Shown one piece after another: positions 20,586 through 29,037 of a stretch of 52,399 nucleotides of DNA (position 1 is its first letter; every line of letters starts with the position of its first letter). The stretch is from assembly GCA_945946765.1 (NCBI GenBank), contig CAMEWS010000009.1, positions 1 to 52,399 on the forward strand, given 5' to 3'. Both the position numbers and the translations under genes were made by a program. The notes under the pieces were generated by a model that did no database searches, was not told the origin of the DNA, and was given only the letters and a program-made list of their open reading frames with translations. This stretch comes from an uncultured Clostridia bacterium (lineage in GTDB: Bacteria > Cyanobacteriota > Vampirovibrionia > Gastranaerophilales > Gastranaerophilaceae).

Positions 20586-20705
20586 GTTCATTTCTTTTCT
20601 TTGTTTTGCAGGCAAAGCGCGAGGGAGTCGAGGCTGGAGGCTTACGCGCAGGCGGAAGCCGCAACGCCGTTTATGGCGACCGAGTAAGACAGAAAAGAAA
20701 CGAAC
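20586..20705. repeat. GC-rich element bounded by 15-bp inverted repeats
   Basis: GTTCATTTCTTTTCT (20586-20600) and AGAAAAGAAACGAAC (20691-20705), 14/15 complementary, flank a ~90-bp GC-rich core. Confidence 0.6.
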
Positions 20706-20709
20706 TCAT

Positions 20710-20761
20710 ACCCTAAGGGCATCCTGATTCGTACGGCTCGTATTCTCGCCTACGACTCAAG
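20710..20761 (-). repeat. Dispersed GC-rich repeat, copy 1 (inverted relative to copy 2)
   Basis: Reverse complement CTTGAGTCGTAGGCGAGaatacGAGCCGTACGAATCAGGATgCCCTTaGGGT matches 25156-25209. Confidence 0.8.
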
Positions 20762-20789
20762 TAAAGAAAAGAAAACTGACGCTATCAAA

Positions 20790-20878
20790 AAGCACAGTAA
20801 ATATTTTTAAAACAAATTTTGCATCCATTCCATTTCATTTCAGGCTGTCAAAATTTATTTTAAAAATAAACTGTGCTT
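20790..20878. repeat. Long imperfect inverted repeat (hairpin)
   Basis: AAGCACAGTAAATATTTTTAAAACAAATTTTG pairs with CAAAATTTATTTTAAAAATAAACTGTGCTT (~31-bp arms). Confidence 0.7.
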
Positions 20879-21214
20879 AACCAAAATTACAACGGCAAAG
20901 CCGTACTACGCTTACGGCGTGCAAGGAAACCTTGCATTTAAAAATTAAAAAGTTAAAATTTTTTGGAAGTTTTTCGAATTTCCTTCACGCTCGAATAGTT
21001 GAGCCTTTTGTGCTTTGCACAGTCGGCTCATTATTCTCGCTAAGCGGGTTGGGTCACTACGTGACACGGCACCTGTCCGGAAATCCGACTTGTGGGTAAA
21101 CTTTTAAACTTAATCCGTCATGATAAAATCTCTTTAAATTGAATAACCTTTGCACTTGTGAAATAATGTCGTTGTAATCGGCTTAAAATTTTACAAGGCA
21201 AACAGGTTTGTTTT

Positions 21215-24046
21215 ATGAACGATAAAATTATTATAAAAGGTGCGAATCAACATAACCTACGGAATGTAGACTTGGAATTGCCCAAAAACGAGTTAATTGT
21301 TTTTACGGGTGTTTCTGGCTCGGGTAAAAGTTCGCTCGCTTTTGATACAATTTTTGCGGAAGGGCAAAGACGTTATGTGGAAAGTCTTTCTACCTACGCA
21401 CGTCAATTTCTCGGACAAATGGATAAGCCTGACGTGGAATATATAGAAGGGCTTTCGCCTGCAATTTCAATAGACCAAAAATCTACCTCAAATAATCCAC
21501 GCTCTACGGTTGGCACGGTTACGGAAATTTATGACTACCTAAGGCTGTTGTATGCTCGTATTGGTACACCGCATTGCCCTCAGTGCGGGGATGAAATTAA
21601 GCCTCAGTCTATAGATGAAATTGTGGATAAGATTTTAAAGCTGTCGGAGGGTACAAAAATACAAATTATTGCCCCTGTTGTCAGAGGTAAAAAAGGTGAG
21701 TATGTTTCGCTTTTATCAGAATTAAAGCAAGACGGATTTATCCGAGTAAAAGTCGATGGCGAAATTTACAATTTGGATGAAGACGATTTAGCCGATATTA
21801 AACTTGAAAAAAACAAAAAGCATACAATAGATGTTATTGTGGACAGAATCGTTGTTAAAGAATCCGCAAAATCAAGGATTGCGGATAGTGCCCAGATTGC
21901 ATTGCAAAAAGCTGACGGATTGATGACGGTTGATGTTATCGGAGGTGAAGAACTTATTTTTTCCGAAAAGCTCGCCTGTCCTAAATGCGGTTTGAGTTTT
22001 GAAGAAATTGCACCGAGAAGTTTCAGTTTTAATGCGCCTTATGGTGCTTGTCCCACCTGTTCAGGGCTTGGGTACGATTTTGTAATTGACCCTGATTTGG
22101 TTGTGCCCGACAAGAAAAAATCTATAAAACAAGGGGCAATTTATCCTTGGAGCAAGACTACAACATCTTATTACGAGGATGTTTTGAACTCTGTTGCCGC
22201 TCATTATCATATAGATTTGGAAAAACCTTTTGAAGAGCTTTCTAAAGAAGAACAAGATTTGATTCTTTATGGCGGTAAAGAGGTTATTAATATAAGGGTA
22301 AAACGCTTTGGCACAAATCGTTATGAAACCAACAAAATACGTTATTGGGGTGTAATTCCGTTTTTGGAAAAACGTTATAACGAAGCAGGCGGTGAATACT
22401 GGCGTGAAGAAATTCAAAAATACATGAAAATGACTCCCTGCAAGGATTGTCACGGTGCAAGGTTAAAACCATACATCTTGGCTGTTACCGTAAACGGAAA
22501 AAATATTCACGAAGTTTGTGAAATGCCTATTACGGAAAGTTTTAAATTCTTTTCCGACCTGTTTCTGGTTTTAAATGATTATCAAATGATGATTGCAAAA
22601 CAGGTGCTAGAAGAAGTTCGTTCCCGCTTAAAATTTTTGTTGGATGTGGGCTTGGGCTATTTGAATTTAAGTCGTCTATCGTTAACTCTCTCAGGTGGCG
22701 AGGCACAGCGTATAAGACTTGCAACCCAAATAGGCAGCGGATTGACGGGAGTGTTGTATGTTCTTGATGAGCCTTCAATCGGCTTGCACCAACGTGATAA
22801 TGATATGTTGATAAAAACACTGTTGCGCTTGCGTAATTTGGGTAATACGCTCATTGTTGTTGAACACGATGAAGATACTATGAAAAACGCTGATTACATT
22901 GTCGATATCGGTCCTCGTGCAGGTGTTCACGGCGGAAAAATAGTTGCTCAAGGTACTTTAGACGAAATAAAAAAAGTAAAAGAATCCATTACGGGACAGT
23001 ACTTAAGCGGTACAAAAAAGATTGTAGTTCCGTCAAAAAGAAGGGAAGGAAACGGCGAGTTTTTGAGAGTTAAAAATGCGCATTTAAATAACCTCAAAAA
23101 TATTGATGTTGATATTCCGCTTGGCAAAATAGTTGCTTTAACAGGTGTTTCAGGGTCGGGCAAATCTACCTTGATGCAGGATTTGATTCATGAATATGCC
23201 ATTCACAAGCTTAGAGGTAACAAACCAAAACCCCCAGGTGTGGATGAGATTCTCGGATTTGAGCATATAGACAAAATTATTGATATAGACCAATCTCCGA
23301 TAGGCAGGACACCACGTTCCAATCCCGCTACTTATACGGATGTGTTTACTCATATCAGAGATTTGTATGCAATGACAAATGAAGCAAAGGTTAGAGGATA
23401 CAAGCCGGGACGATTCAGCTTTAACGTAAAAGGCGGAAGATGTGAGGCTTGTAAAGGGGACGGACTTATAAAAATTGAAATGAATTTTTTGTCGGATGTA
23501 TATGTAAAATGTGATGTGTGTAAAGGACAGCGCTACAACAGGGAAACTCTTGAGGTTAAGTACAAAGGTGCGACTATTGCCGATGTTTTGAATATGACTG
23601 TAGCCGAAGCTTATGTGTTCTTTGACAATATTCCTAAAATTAAAGACCGGCTCAAAACCTTGTATGACGTTGGTTTGGGATATATAAAACTCGGACAGAG
23701 CGCAACAACATTGTCGGGAGGAGAAGCGCAAAGAATCAAGCTTGCCTCAGAGCTTAACAAAAAGGCAACCGGAAGAACCTTGTATTTGTTGGATGAACCT
23801 TCTGTCGGTCTGCATTGGTATGACCTTGATAAGCTTATCAAAATTATCAACAAGCTTGCCGATGCAGGAAATACTATATTGATAATTGAACATAATATGG
23901 ATTTGATAAAAATTGCAGACCATATTATTGACCTCGGACCTGAAGGCGGTGATGGTGGCGGTCAAGTTATTTTTGAAGGTACTCCTGAAGAAATCGTAAA
24001 ATGCAAAGAATCTTATACAGGACAATATTTAAAAGGAATGTTATAG
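21215..24046 (+). CDS. uvrA: Excinuclease ABC subunit A
   Basis: 943 aa; NLRNVDLELPKNELIVFTGVSGSGKSSLAFDTIFAEGQRRYVESLSTYARQFL, zinc CPKCG/CEACKGDG, two ABC signatures LSGGEAQRI. Confidence 0.98.
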   Translation: MNDKIIIKGANQHNLRNVDLELPKNELIVFTGVSGSGKSSLAFDTIFAEGQRRYVESLSTYARQFLGQMDKPDVEYIEGLSPAISIDQKSTSNNPRSTVGTVTEIYDYLRLLYARIGTPHCPQCGDEIKPQSIDEIVDKILKLSEGTKIQIIAPVVRGKKGEYVSLLSELKQDGFIRVKVDGEIYNLDEDDLADIKLEKNKKHTIDVIVDRIVVKESAKSRIADSAQIALQKADGLMTVDVIGGEELIFSEKLACPKCGLSFEEIAPRSFSFNAPYGACPTCSGLGYDFVIDPDLVVPDKKKSIKQGAIYPWSKTTTSYYEDVLNSVAAHYHIDLEKPFEELSKEEQDLILYGGKEVINIRVKRFGTNRYETNKIRYWGVIPFLEKRYNEAGGEYWREEIQKYMKMTPCKDCHGARLKPYILAVTVNGKNIHEVCEMPITESFKFFSDLFLVLNDYQMMIAKQVLEEVRSRLKFLLDVGLGYLNLSRLSLTLSGGEAQRIRLATQIGSGLTGVLYVLDEPSIGLHQRDNDMLIKTLLRLRNLGNTLIVVEHDEDTMKNADYIVDIGPRAGVHGGKIVAQGTLDEIKKVKESITGQYLSGTKKIVVPSKRREGNGEFLRVKNAHLNNLKNIDVDIPLGKIVALTGVSGSGKSTLMQDLIHEYAIHKLRGNKPKPPGVDEILGFEHIDKIIDIDQSPIGRTPRSNPATYTDVFTHIRDLYAMTNEAKVRGYKPGRFSFNVKGGRCEACKGDGLIKIEMNFLSDVYVKCDVCKGQRYNRETLEVKYKGATIADVLNMTVAEAYVFFDNIPKIKDRLKTLYDVGLGYIKLGQSATTLSGGEAQRIKLASELNKKATGRTLYLLDEPSVGLHWYDLDKLIKIINKLADAGNTILIIEHNMDLIKIADHIIDLGPEGGDGGGQVIFEGTPEEIVKCKESYTGQYLKGML

Positions 24047-25027
24047 TTATTTGCTGCGCATAAAGTCTTTGATTTTTTGTTCAGTTTCGCAGAGATTTTT
24101 TTCATCAACTTTATATTCCCTGAGTATAGTTAGTATTTCTTTTACAATTTTTTTAGAATCACGGCGGTTTTTGATTATATTAAGTGTATTTTCAAATGTT
24201 TTAATTGAATATTTATTGTCATATATTCTACCGTTTCCAAATATCAGCATTTGTATTAAATTTCTCTTGGCAATACCACCTTCCGCTTCTTTTGCAGAAG
24301 GTTTAATGTTGAATTTTGATTGTACTTCCGCAAGTTTGCCTTGATTAAGACATTCAAAAAAAGATTCGGGTATATTTCTTTTTGCATCTTGTTTCTTTAG
24401 AATATTTTCGTTTACATTGTATAAATAAGTTATTACAGCATCTTTTTCGTATTGTTTGAGATTTTTATATGCTTGCGGTGTAATATTTGCTTGTAAAATA
24501 GAATCTTTTTGATTTATGGCATTATTGAATAAGCTGTCCGCCGCATGTTGTGAAATGTAATCGTTTATACCTGCTTTTTCTCCGCTTGCAATAATGATAG
24601 AATCTTTTCCCGATACACCGTTACCGGCAGTTACAATATTCTGTTTGTGCCCCAACGCTTTTTGTATCGCTTTATCGGCTTTACCGCAATAGACTTTATA
24701 ATAAACTTCCATTGTGTCAGGTAGTGTTTTTAAAGTGTATAGTATTATCTTTGGAACTTGTTTAAAATTTTGGATTGAATCTTTGGATAATATATTTGGC
24801 GCAGGTTGATTTGGTACATATATTGTTTTTGAATATCTTTGACCGTTTTCAATATAAGTTAGCAATTTGGCAGTGGTTGGGTGTGTAAATTCAACAGTAT
24901 CCTTCAATATAATAGGTGTAACAGTTCGTGAGCATTTGTTAATAACTGCTGATGTTGTTAACACTGCTGCGCATATACCTGCTTTTATATAATTTTTTGC
25001 TTTTAAATTAAAAGAACTTATTTTCAT
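24047..25027 (-). CDS. Hypothetical exported protein, possibly divergent GH24/T4-type lysozyme-like
   Basis: Signal-like N-terminus; EKDAVITYLYNVNE ... SFFECLNQGKLAEVQSKF ... GGIAKRNLIQMLIFGNG resembles the C-terminal half of GH24 (NVG ... LN.G ... GL..RR..E..L). Catalytic Glu not confidently placed. Confidence 0.5.
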   Translation of the reverse strand: MKISSFNLKAKNYIKAGICAAVLTTSAVINKCSRTVTPIILKDTVEFTHPTTAKLLTYIENGQRYSKTIYVPNQPAPNILSKDSIQNFKQVPKIILYTLKTLPDTMEVYYKVYCGKADKAIQKALGHKQNIVTAGNGVSGKDSIIIASGEKAGINDYISQHAADSLFNNAINQKDSILQANITPQAYKNLKQYEKDAVITYLYNVNENILKKQDAKRNIPESFFECLNQGKLAEVQSKFNIKPSAKEAEGGIAKRNLIQMLIFGNGRIYDNKYSIKTFENTLNIIKNRRDSKKIVKEILTILREYKVDEKNLCETEQKIKDFMRSK

Positions 25028-25092
25028 AATCTTACCTGTTGTTATGATAAATAAAATAAGTAGTAATGTGTAATTGTTTTTTTATTTTGTCT

Positions 25093-25149
25093 AATTGCGG
25101 AGAATCGCGGAAAAAAACTTGCGCAAACATGCAAAAAATGCGTCACCCG
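25093..25149 (-). repeat. Partial duplicate of tRNA-Lys 3' end plus downstream flank
   Basis: 57 bp matching 25243-25299 with two mismatches, including tgcgtcacccg of the tRNA acceptor/T arm. Confidence 0.85.
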
Positions 25150-25155
25150 GCTTCT

Positions 25156-25209
25156 CCTGAGTCGTAGGCGAGCAACAGGAGCCGTACGAATCAGGATACC
25201 CTTTAGGGT
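25156..25209 (+). repeat. Dispersed GC-rich repeat, copy 2
   Basis: CCTGAGTCGTAGGCGAGcaacagGAGCCGTACGAATCAGGATaCCCTTtAGGGT, inverted match to 20710-20761. Confidence 0.8.
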
Positions 25210-25288
25210 AGAACGCGGATTGCTGCGACCGACAGGAGCAGCAATTGCGGAGAATCGCGGTAAAAAACTTGTGCAAACATGCAAAAAA

Positions 25289-25361
25289 TGCGTCACCCGC
25301 GATTCGAACGCGGGACCTATCCCTTAAAAGGGGAGTGCTCTACCTACTGAGCTAGTGACGC
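25289..25361 (-). tRNA. tRNA-Lys(TTT)
   Basis: GCGTCACTAGCTCAGTAGGTAGAGCACTCCCCTTTTAAGGGATAGGTCCCGCGTTCGAATCGCGGGTGACGCA: 7-bp acceptor, CTTTTAA anticodon loop, CCGCGTTCGAATCGCGG T arm; no encoded CCA. Confidence 0.95.
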
Positions 25362-25478
25362 ATTTTTTTTATTAAATTTTCAATATTGTTTCGGTTTGCT
25401 TATTTAACATAACAGGAACAAAATTTTCAGTCAACACTTTTTTTAAGATTTTTCAATTGTCTTAAATAATTAGTAAAG

Positions 25479-26762
25479 TTATCTAAAAATAGTTTGGTTT
25501 CTGTCGGGTCCTGTACTTACTATAGAAACTTTTACACCCATTAATTCTTCTAAACGGAATATGTATTTTTGGGCATTTTCAGGTAAGTCTTCAAATTTTG
25601 TGATGTTGGTAATATCTGTTTTCCAACCGGCATGGGTTTCATATACAGGTTGTATAAATTCGTGAATGTTTACATTTGTAGGGTAATATTTATATATTTC
25701 TCCTGTTCTTGAATCTTTATATGCGGTGCATACCTTGATTTCATCGAAAGAGTCAAAAACATCCAGTTTTGTTACAGCCATTGATGTCAAACCGCTGACT
25801 AAGACACCGTATTTCGCTACTACTGCGTCAAACCAGCCTGTTCTTCTTGGTCTGCCTGTGGTTGTTCCGAATTCATGGCCTATTTGCCTTATTTTTTCTC
25901 CGATTTCGTCATTTAATTCCGTAGCAAAAGGACCTTCCCCAACTCTTGTTATGTATGCTTTTGATACACCAATAACCTCTTGAACGGCATTGGGTCCAAA
26001 ACCGCTGCCTGTACATGCTCCTCCTGCAACAGGGTTTGAACTTGTTACATAAGGGTATGTTCCCCAGTCTATATCCAGCATTATTCCTTGTGCACCTTCA
26101 AAAAGAATTGATTTTTTTTCTTTTAAAGCGTTGTGGTATATTTCTTGCCAGTCGTTGCAAACATATGGCTTTAATATGTTTGCATATTTAGAGCATAAAC
26201 TCATAATATTTTCTTTTGTATACGGCTTTAAATTATATACAAGTTCAAGCTCTTTGTTTTTTAAGGGCAAAATTATATCTATCTTTTTTGATAAACCGTC
26301 TGTGTCATAAAGGTCTTGAACTTTAATTCCGTGACGGGAAATTTTGTCAGTGTATGTTGGACCGATTCCTCTTTTGGTTGTTCCTATTTTCGCCGACCCT
26401 TTTGCGGATGCTTCGCTGTAACCGTCAATATCAATATGATATGGCATTGTTATTGAGGCAAGAGGAGAAATTTTTAATCCTGATAAGTCAATGCCTTCTT
26501 TTTTTAAGTCTTCAATTTCTTGATTTAATACTTCAGGGCAAATAACTGTCCCTGCTCCGATAAAACAGAGTTTGTCTTTGTATAAAATTCCTGAAGGTAT
26601 AAGATGGAATTTGAAGGTTTTTCCGTTGTTAACAACAGTGTGTCCCGCATTGCATCCGCCTTGATAACGAATAATTATATCCGCATTTTCCGCAAGCAAA
26701 TCCGTTATTTTAGCTTTACCTTCATCTCCCCATTGTGCACCGACAACTACAGTGTTTTTCAT
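25479..26762 (-). CDS. purA: Adenylosuccinate synthetase
   Basis: VVVGAQWGDEGKAKITDLLAENADIIIRYQGGCNAGHTVV ... GTTKRGIGPTYTDK ... TGRPRRTGWFD. Confidence 0.97.
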   Translation of the reverse strand: MKNTVVVGAQWGDEGKAKITDLLAENADIIIRYQGGCNAGHTVVNNGKTFKFHLIPSGILYKDKLCFIGAGTVICPEVLNQEIEDLKKEGIDLSGLKISPLASITMPYHIDIDGYSEASAKGSAKIGTTKRGIGPTYTDKISRHGIKVQDLYDTDGLSKKIDIILPLKNKELELVYNLKPYTKENIMSLCSKYANILKPYVCNDWQEIYHNALKEKKSILFEGAQGIMLDIDWGTYPYVTSSNPVAGGACTGSGFGPNAVQEVIGVSKAYITRVGEGPFATELNDEIGEKIRQIGHEFGTTTGRPRRTGWFDAVVAKYGVLVSGLTSMAVTKLDVFDSFDEIKVCTAYKDSRTGEIYKYYPTNVNIHEFIQPVYETHAGWKTDITNITKFEDLPENAQKYIFRLEELMGVKVSIVSTGPDRNQTIFR

Positions 26763-26820
26763 TTTCTACCCCTTTTAAATTATTTAGATACAAAAATTAT
26801 AAAACAAACATAAAAATAAG

Positions 26821-26836
26821 AAGAGTATATACTCTT
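26821..26836. promoter_or_regulatory. Perfect palindrome, candidate operator
   Basis: AAGAGTATATACTCTT between purA and the divergent 26991 gene; related GTATATAC half-sites at 26915-26947. Confidence 0.4.
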
Positions 26837-26990
26837 GTGTCAATCCCGAAAAATGCAGTCTACTTGCGTGATATAACCTGTTTTGTATTTTAAAATGTAA
26901 ACAAATGTTAAGGGAAGTATATACAAAAAGGCAATTTTTATATACTTTTTTGCTTTATATATATACAAGAGAACAAATGAGGATAACAAG

Positions 26991-27386
26991 ATGGGCTTTG
27001 CTGTATCACAATTAACAGAACAAAATATGATTAATATTCAATCCGATTGCGAATATCAATTAACTTTAATTATGAATACACTTCAAAGAATGACTTCTGA
27101 ACAAGCTGCTATTACTCAAGAACAAATGACAGCAAGCCAAGCTTATCTTCAAGCTCATAAAGATGAAGAAGGTGTAATTTCTCAAGAAGCTATCGACTGG
27201 GTAAACAGTGATGCTTTCAATGCAAGATTCAATACAAAGTTGAAAATAATCCAAGCAAAAGAACAAATTTTGAATGTACAAAAACAACAATTGGAAACTA
27301 AACAAAAAATGGCATCTAACCAAAGAGATGGTTGGAATAAAAATAAAACTTCTTGTATCGAAAAATTCTTTAAATATTTTAACTAA
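26991..27386 (+). CDS. Small helical hypothetical protein
   Basis: 131-aa Gln-rich helical ORF with upstream RBS (aatgaggataac) and a strong terminator at 27390. Confidence 0.75.
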   Translation: MGFAVSQLTEQNMINIQSDCEYQLTLIMNTLQRMTSEQAAITQEQMTASQAYLQAHKDEEGVISQEAIDWVNSDAFNARFNTKLKIIQAKEQILNVQKQQLETKQKMASNQRDGWNKNKTSCIEKFFKYFN

Positions 27387-27389
27387 TAA

Positions 27390-27421
27390 AATAAGGTGTC
27401 TGCCAAAAAGACACCTTATTT
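27390..27421. terminator. Rho-independent terminator (bidirectional)
   Basis: AATAAGGTGTCTgccaaaaAGACACCTTATT between convergent genes. Confidence 0.92.
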
Positions 27422-27796
27422 ATTAATTATGTGGTCTTTTGAATCTATATAACGTGAAATAATTTTAAATATTTCTAAAAGACGTTTTGGGTCGTGAAGA
27501 TGGAGATAACCTATTAAAACTTCAAAACCCGTTGCAAGACGATGGAGTGCTTGGTTTCCTTTTCTTGAAGGTGAAGGAATATTTTTTCCTCTCCTTATTA
27601 AATCTTGTTCTTTTTCAGTCAAATGTGCATCAAGAACATCTAGCAATTCACATTGAAAAGAAGCTCGAACAAGTTCTGTATTTATCTTGTGCATTTTGGA
27701 CATTCTTGATGTCAGGTTAATAATTTTTTCTCTTACAAAAACTTCGTATACTGCATCACCAAGATGTGCATAGCATTTTAAATTTAATTCTTCCAT
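27416..27796 (-). CDS. mrnC: Mini-ribonuclease 3
   Basis: LKCYAHLGDAVYEVFVREKII ... RRGKNIPSPSRKGNQALHRLATGFEVLIGYLHL. Confidence 0.92.
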   Translation of the reverse strand: MEELNLKCYAHLGDAVYEVFVREKIINLTSRMSKMHKINTELVRASFQCELLDVLDAHLTEKEQDLIRRGKNIPSPSRKGNQALHRLATGFEVLIGYLHLHDPKRLLEIFKIISRYIDSKDHIINK

Positions 27797-27891
27797 ACTT
27801 AAATTATAATTATATCTTTAAGTTTTGTAAATATTAATTTGGTATCATAAAAAAATGTTGATTTTACAAAAAATGTAATTATATAAAAAAT

Positions 27892-28155
27892 ATGAGCAAC
27901 AGTAATATGATAAATCCTGCAAACTATTATAATCCGTTTGCTAAATACAATTATGTCAGTAAAACCAGAGGTTATTATGTCCCCAAAGAACCGCAACTGG
28001 TAGTACCCAAAAATCAGAATGTTGAAAAGTCATCAAACATTTATTCTGACAATTATGATGCAGAGCTTGATATAATGCAAGCAATGAATGACACTCAAAG
28101 TGTTGATGGAAATGGTTTATTTAGTTTTATTAACAAATTTTTCAAAGGTGTTTAA
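27892..28155 (+). CDS. Small hypothetical protein
   Basis: 87-aa ORF MSNSNMINPANYYNPFAKYNYVSKTRGYYV...; Asn/Tyr-rich. Confidence 0.55.
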   Translation: MSNSNMINPANYYNPFAKYNYVSKTRGYYVPKEPQLVVPKNQNVEKSSNIYSDNYDAELDIMQAMNDTQSVDGNGLFSFINKFFKGV

Positions 28156-28226
28156 TTTTGTGCAATTTTTTTAACAAAAATAACTTTATATATATATAGC
28201 AATAAGAATTAGAATAGAGAGTATTT

Positions 28227-28952
28227 ATGCAAAAGAGAATACGAGATTTTGTCTCTGAAGAAATCCTTAATCGGATTGTACAGAAGCAACGTAATAAAAA
28301 AAATTTTGTTGATTTTGTGGATAACAGAATCAATAATTCTCAACATATATACCAACATGTTGTTGGTAATACTCTTGTGTCTAATGCAACTTCATCTGAA
28401 CCTAAAGAGGTAACATATACCGACAAAATGGATGAGTCTATTGTTACGCAAGAATATTGTTCTGTTCCGTTTAGATTTGTGCAAACAGAAACAAGATTAA
28501 GAAAAGACGGACGAAAGGTTATTACAACTTTTTTCCCTACTCGAGGTTCAGTACCGGCAAAGATTGTTGAAATTTCTGCTAGCGGTCTTATTACTAAAAC
28601 CACAAATTATAAATTATCAGGAGAAATTAAAAACATAGAAAAAGTTGTAAAAAATCCGAATGGTTCGGGGTTTAAAGAAGAGATAGAACCTAAGTATAAT
28701 CGTAGAACAGTAAGAACTTTTAATAAATATAATATTGCGACAAGTGTAAAAAGCTATGTTAATGATAAGTTGGCTTTTCAATTGGATTGTTACAACAACG
28801 GTGATTTGAAAAAGGAAACTTCGTATTATCAAGATTCTAATTTGTATTGTTTGCAGAAAGAAGTTTTATACCATACAAATCAAGAGTATACTGAAATGGA
28901 ATACTCCGTAAACGGTCGACTTTGTTCTGTATTAAAACGAAAAATAAAATAA
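28227..28952 (+). CDS. Hypothetical protein
   Basis: 241-aa ORF filling the gap before gyrA; no recognised domain. Confidence 0.7.
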   Translation: MQKRIRDFVSEEILNRIVQKQRNKKNFVDFVDNRINNSQHIYQHVVGNTLVSNATSSEPKEVTYTDKMDESIVTQEYCSVPFRFVQTETRLRKDGRKVITTFFPTRGSVPAKIVEISASGLITKTTNYKLSGEIKNIEKVVKNPNGSGFKEEIEPKYNRRTVRTFNKYNIATSVKSYVNDKLAFQLDCYNNGDLKKETSYYQDSNLYCLQKEVLYHTNQEYTEMEYSVNGRLCSVLKRKIK

Positions 28953-29037
28953 GTTAACAGTAAAAGGTAAATAATTTGCACCACTCCTTGTTTATGCTAA
29001 AATTTTGACATGGACATATATAGTTAGGGGTGGAGAA

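Noticed and set aside
20534-20716. 60-aa ORF in the pre-uvrA spacer
   Set aside because: Spans the inverted-repeat element; composition reflects the GC-rich repeat, no RBS or homology.
23150-23731. 193-aa minus ORF inside uvrA
   Set aside because: Antisense shadow of a highly conserved gene.
25042-25296. 84-aa ORF with internal repeat (THFLHVC.SF.PRFSAI)
   Set aside because: The repeat is the translated tRNA-Lys 3'-end duplication, not a protein repeat.
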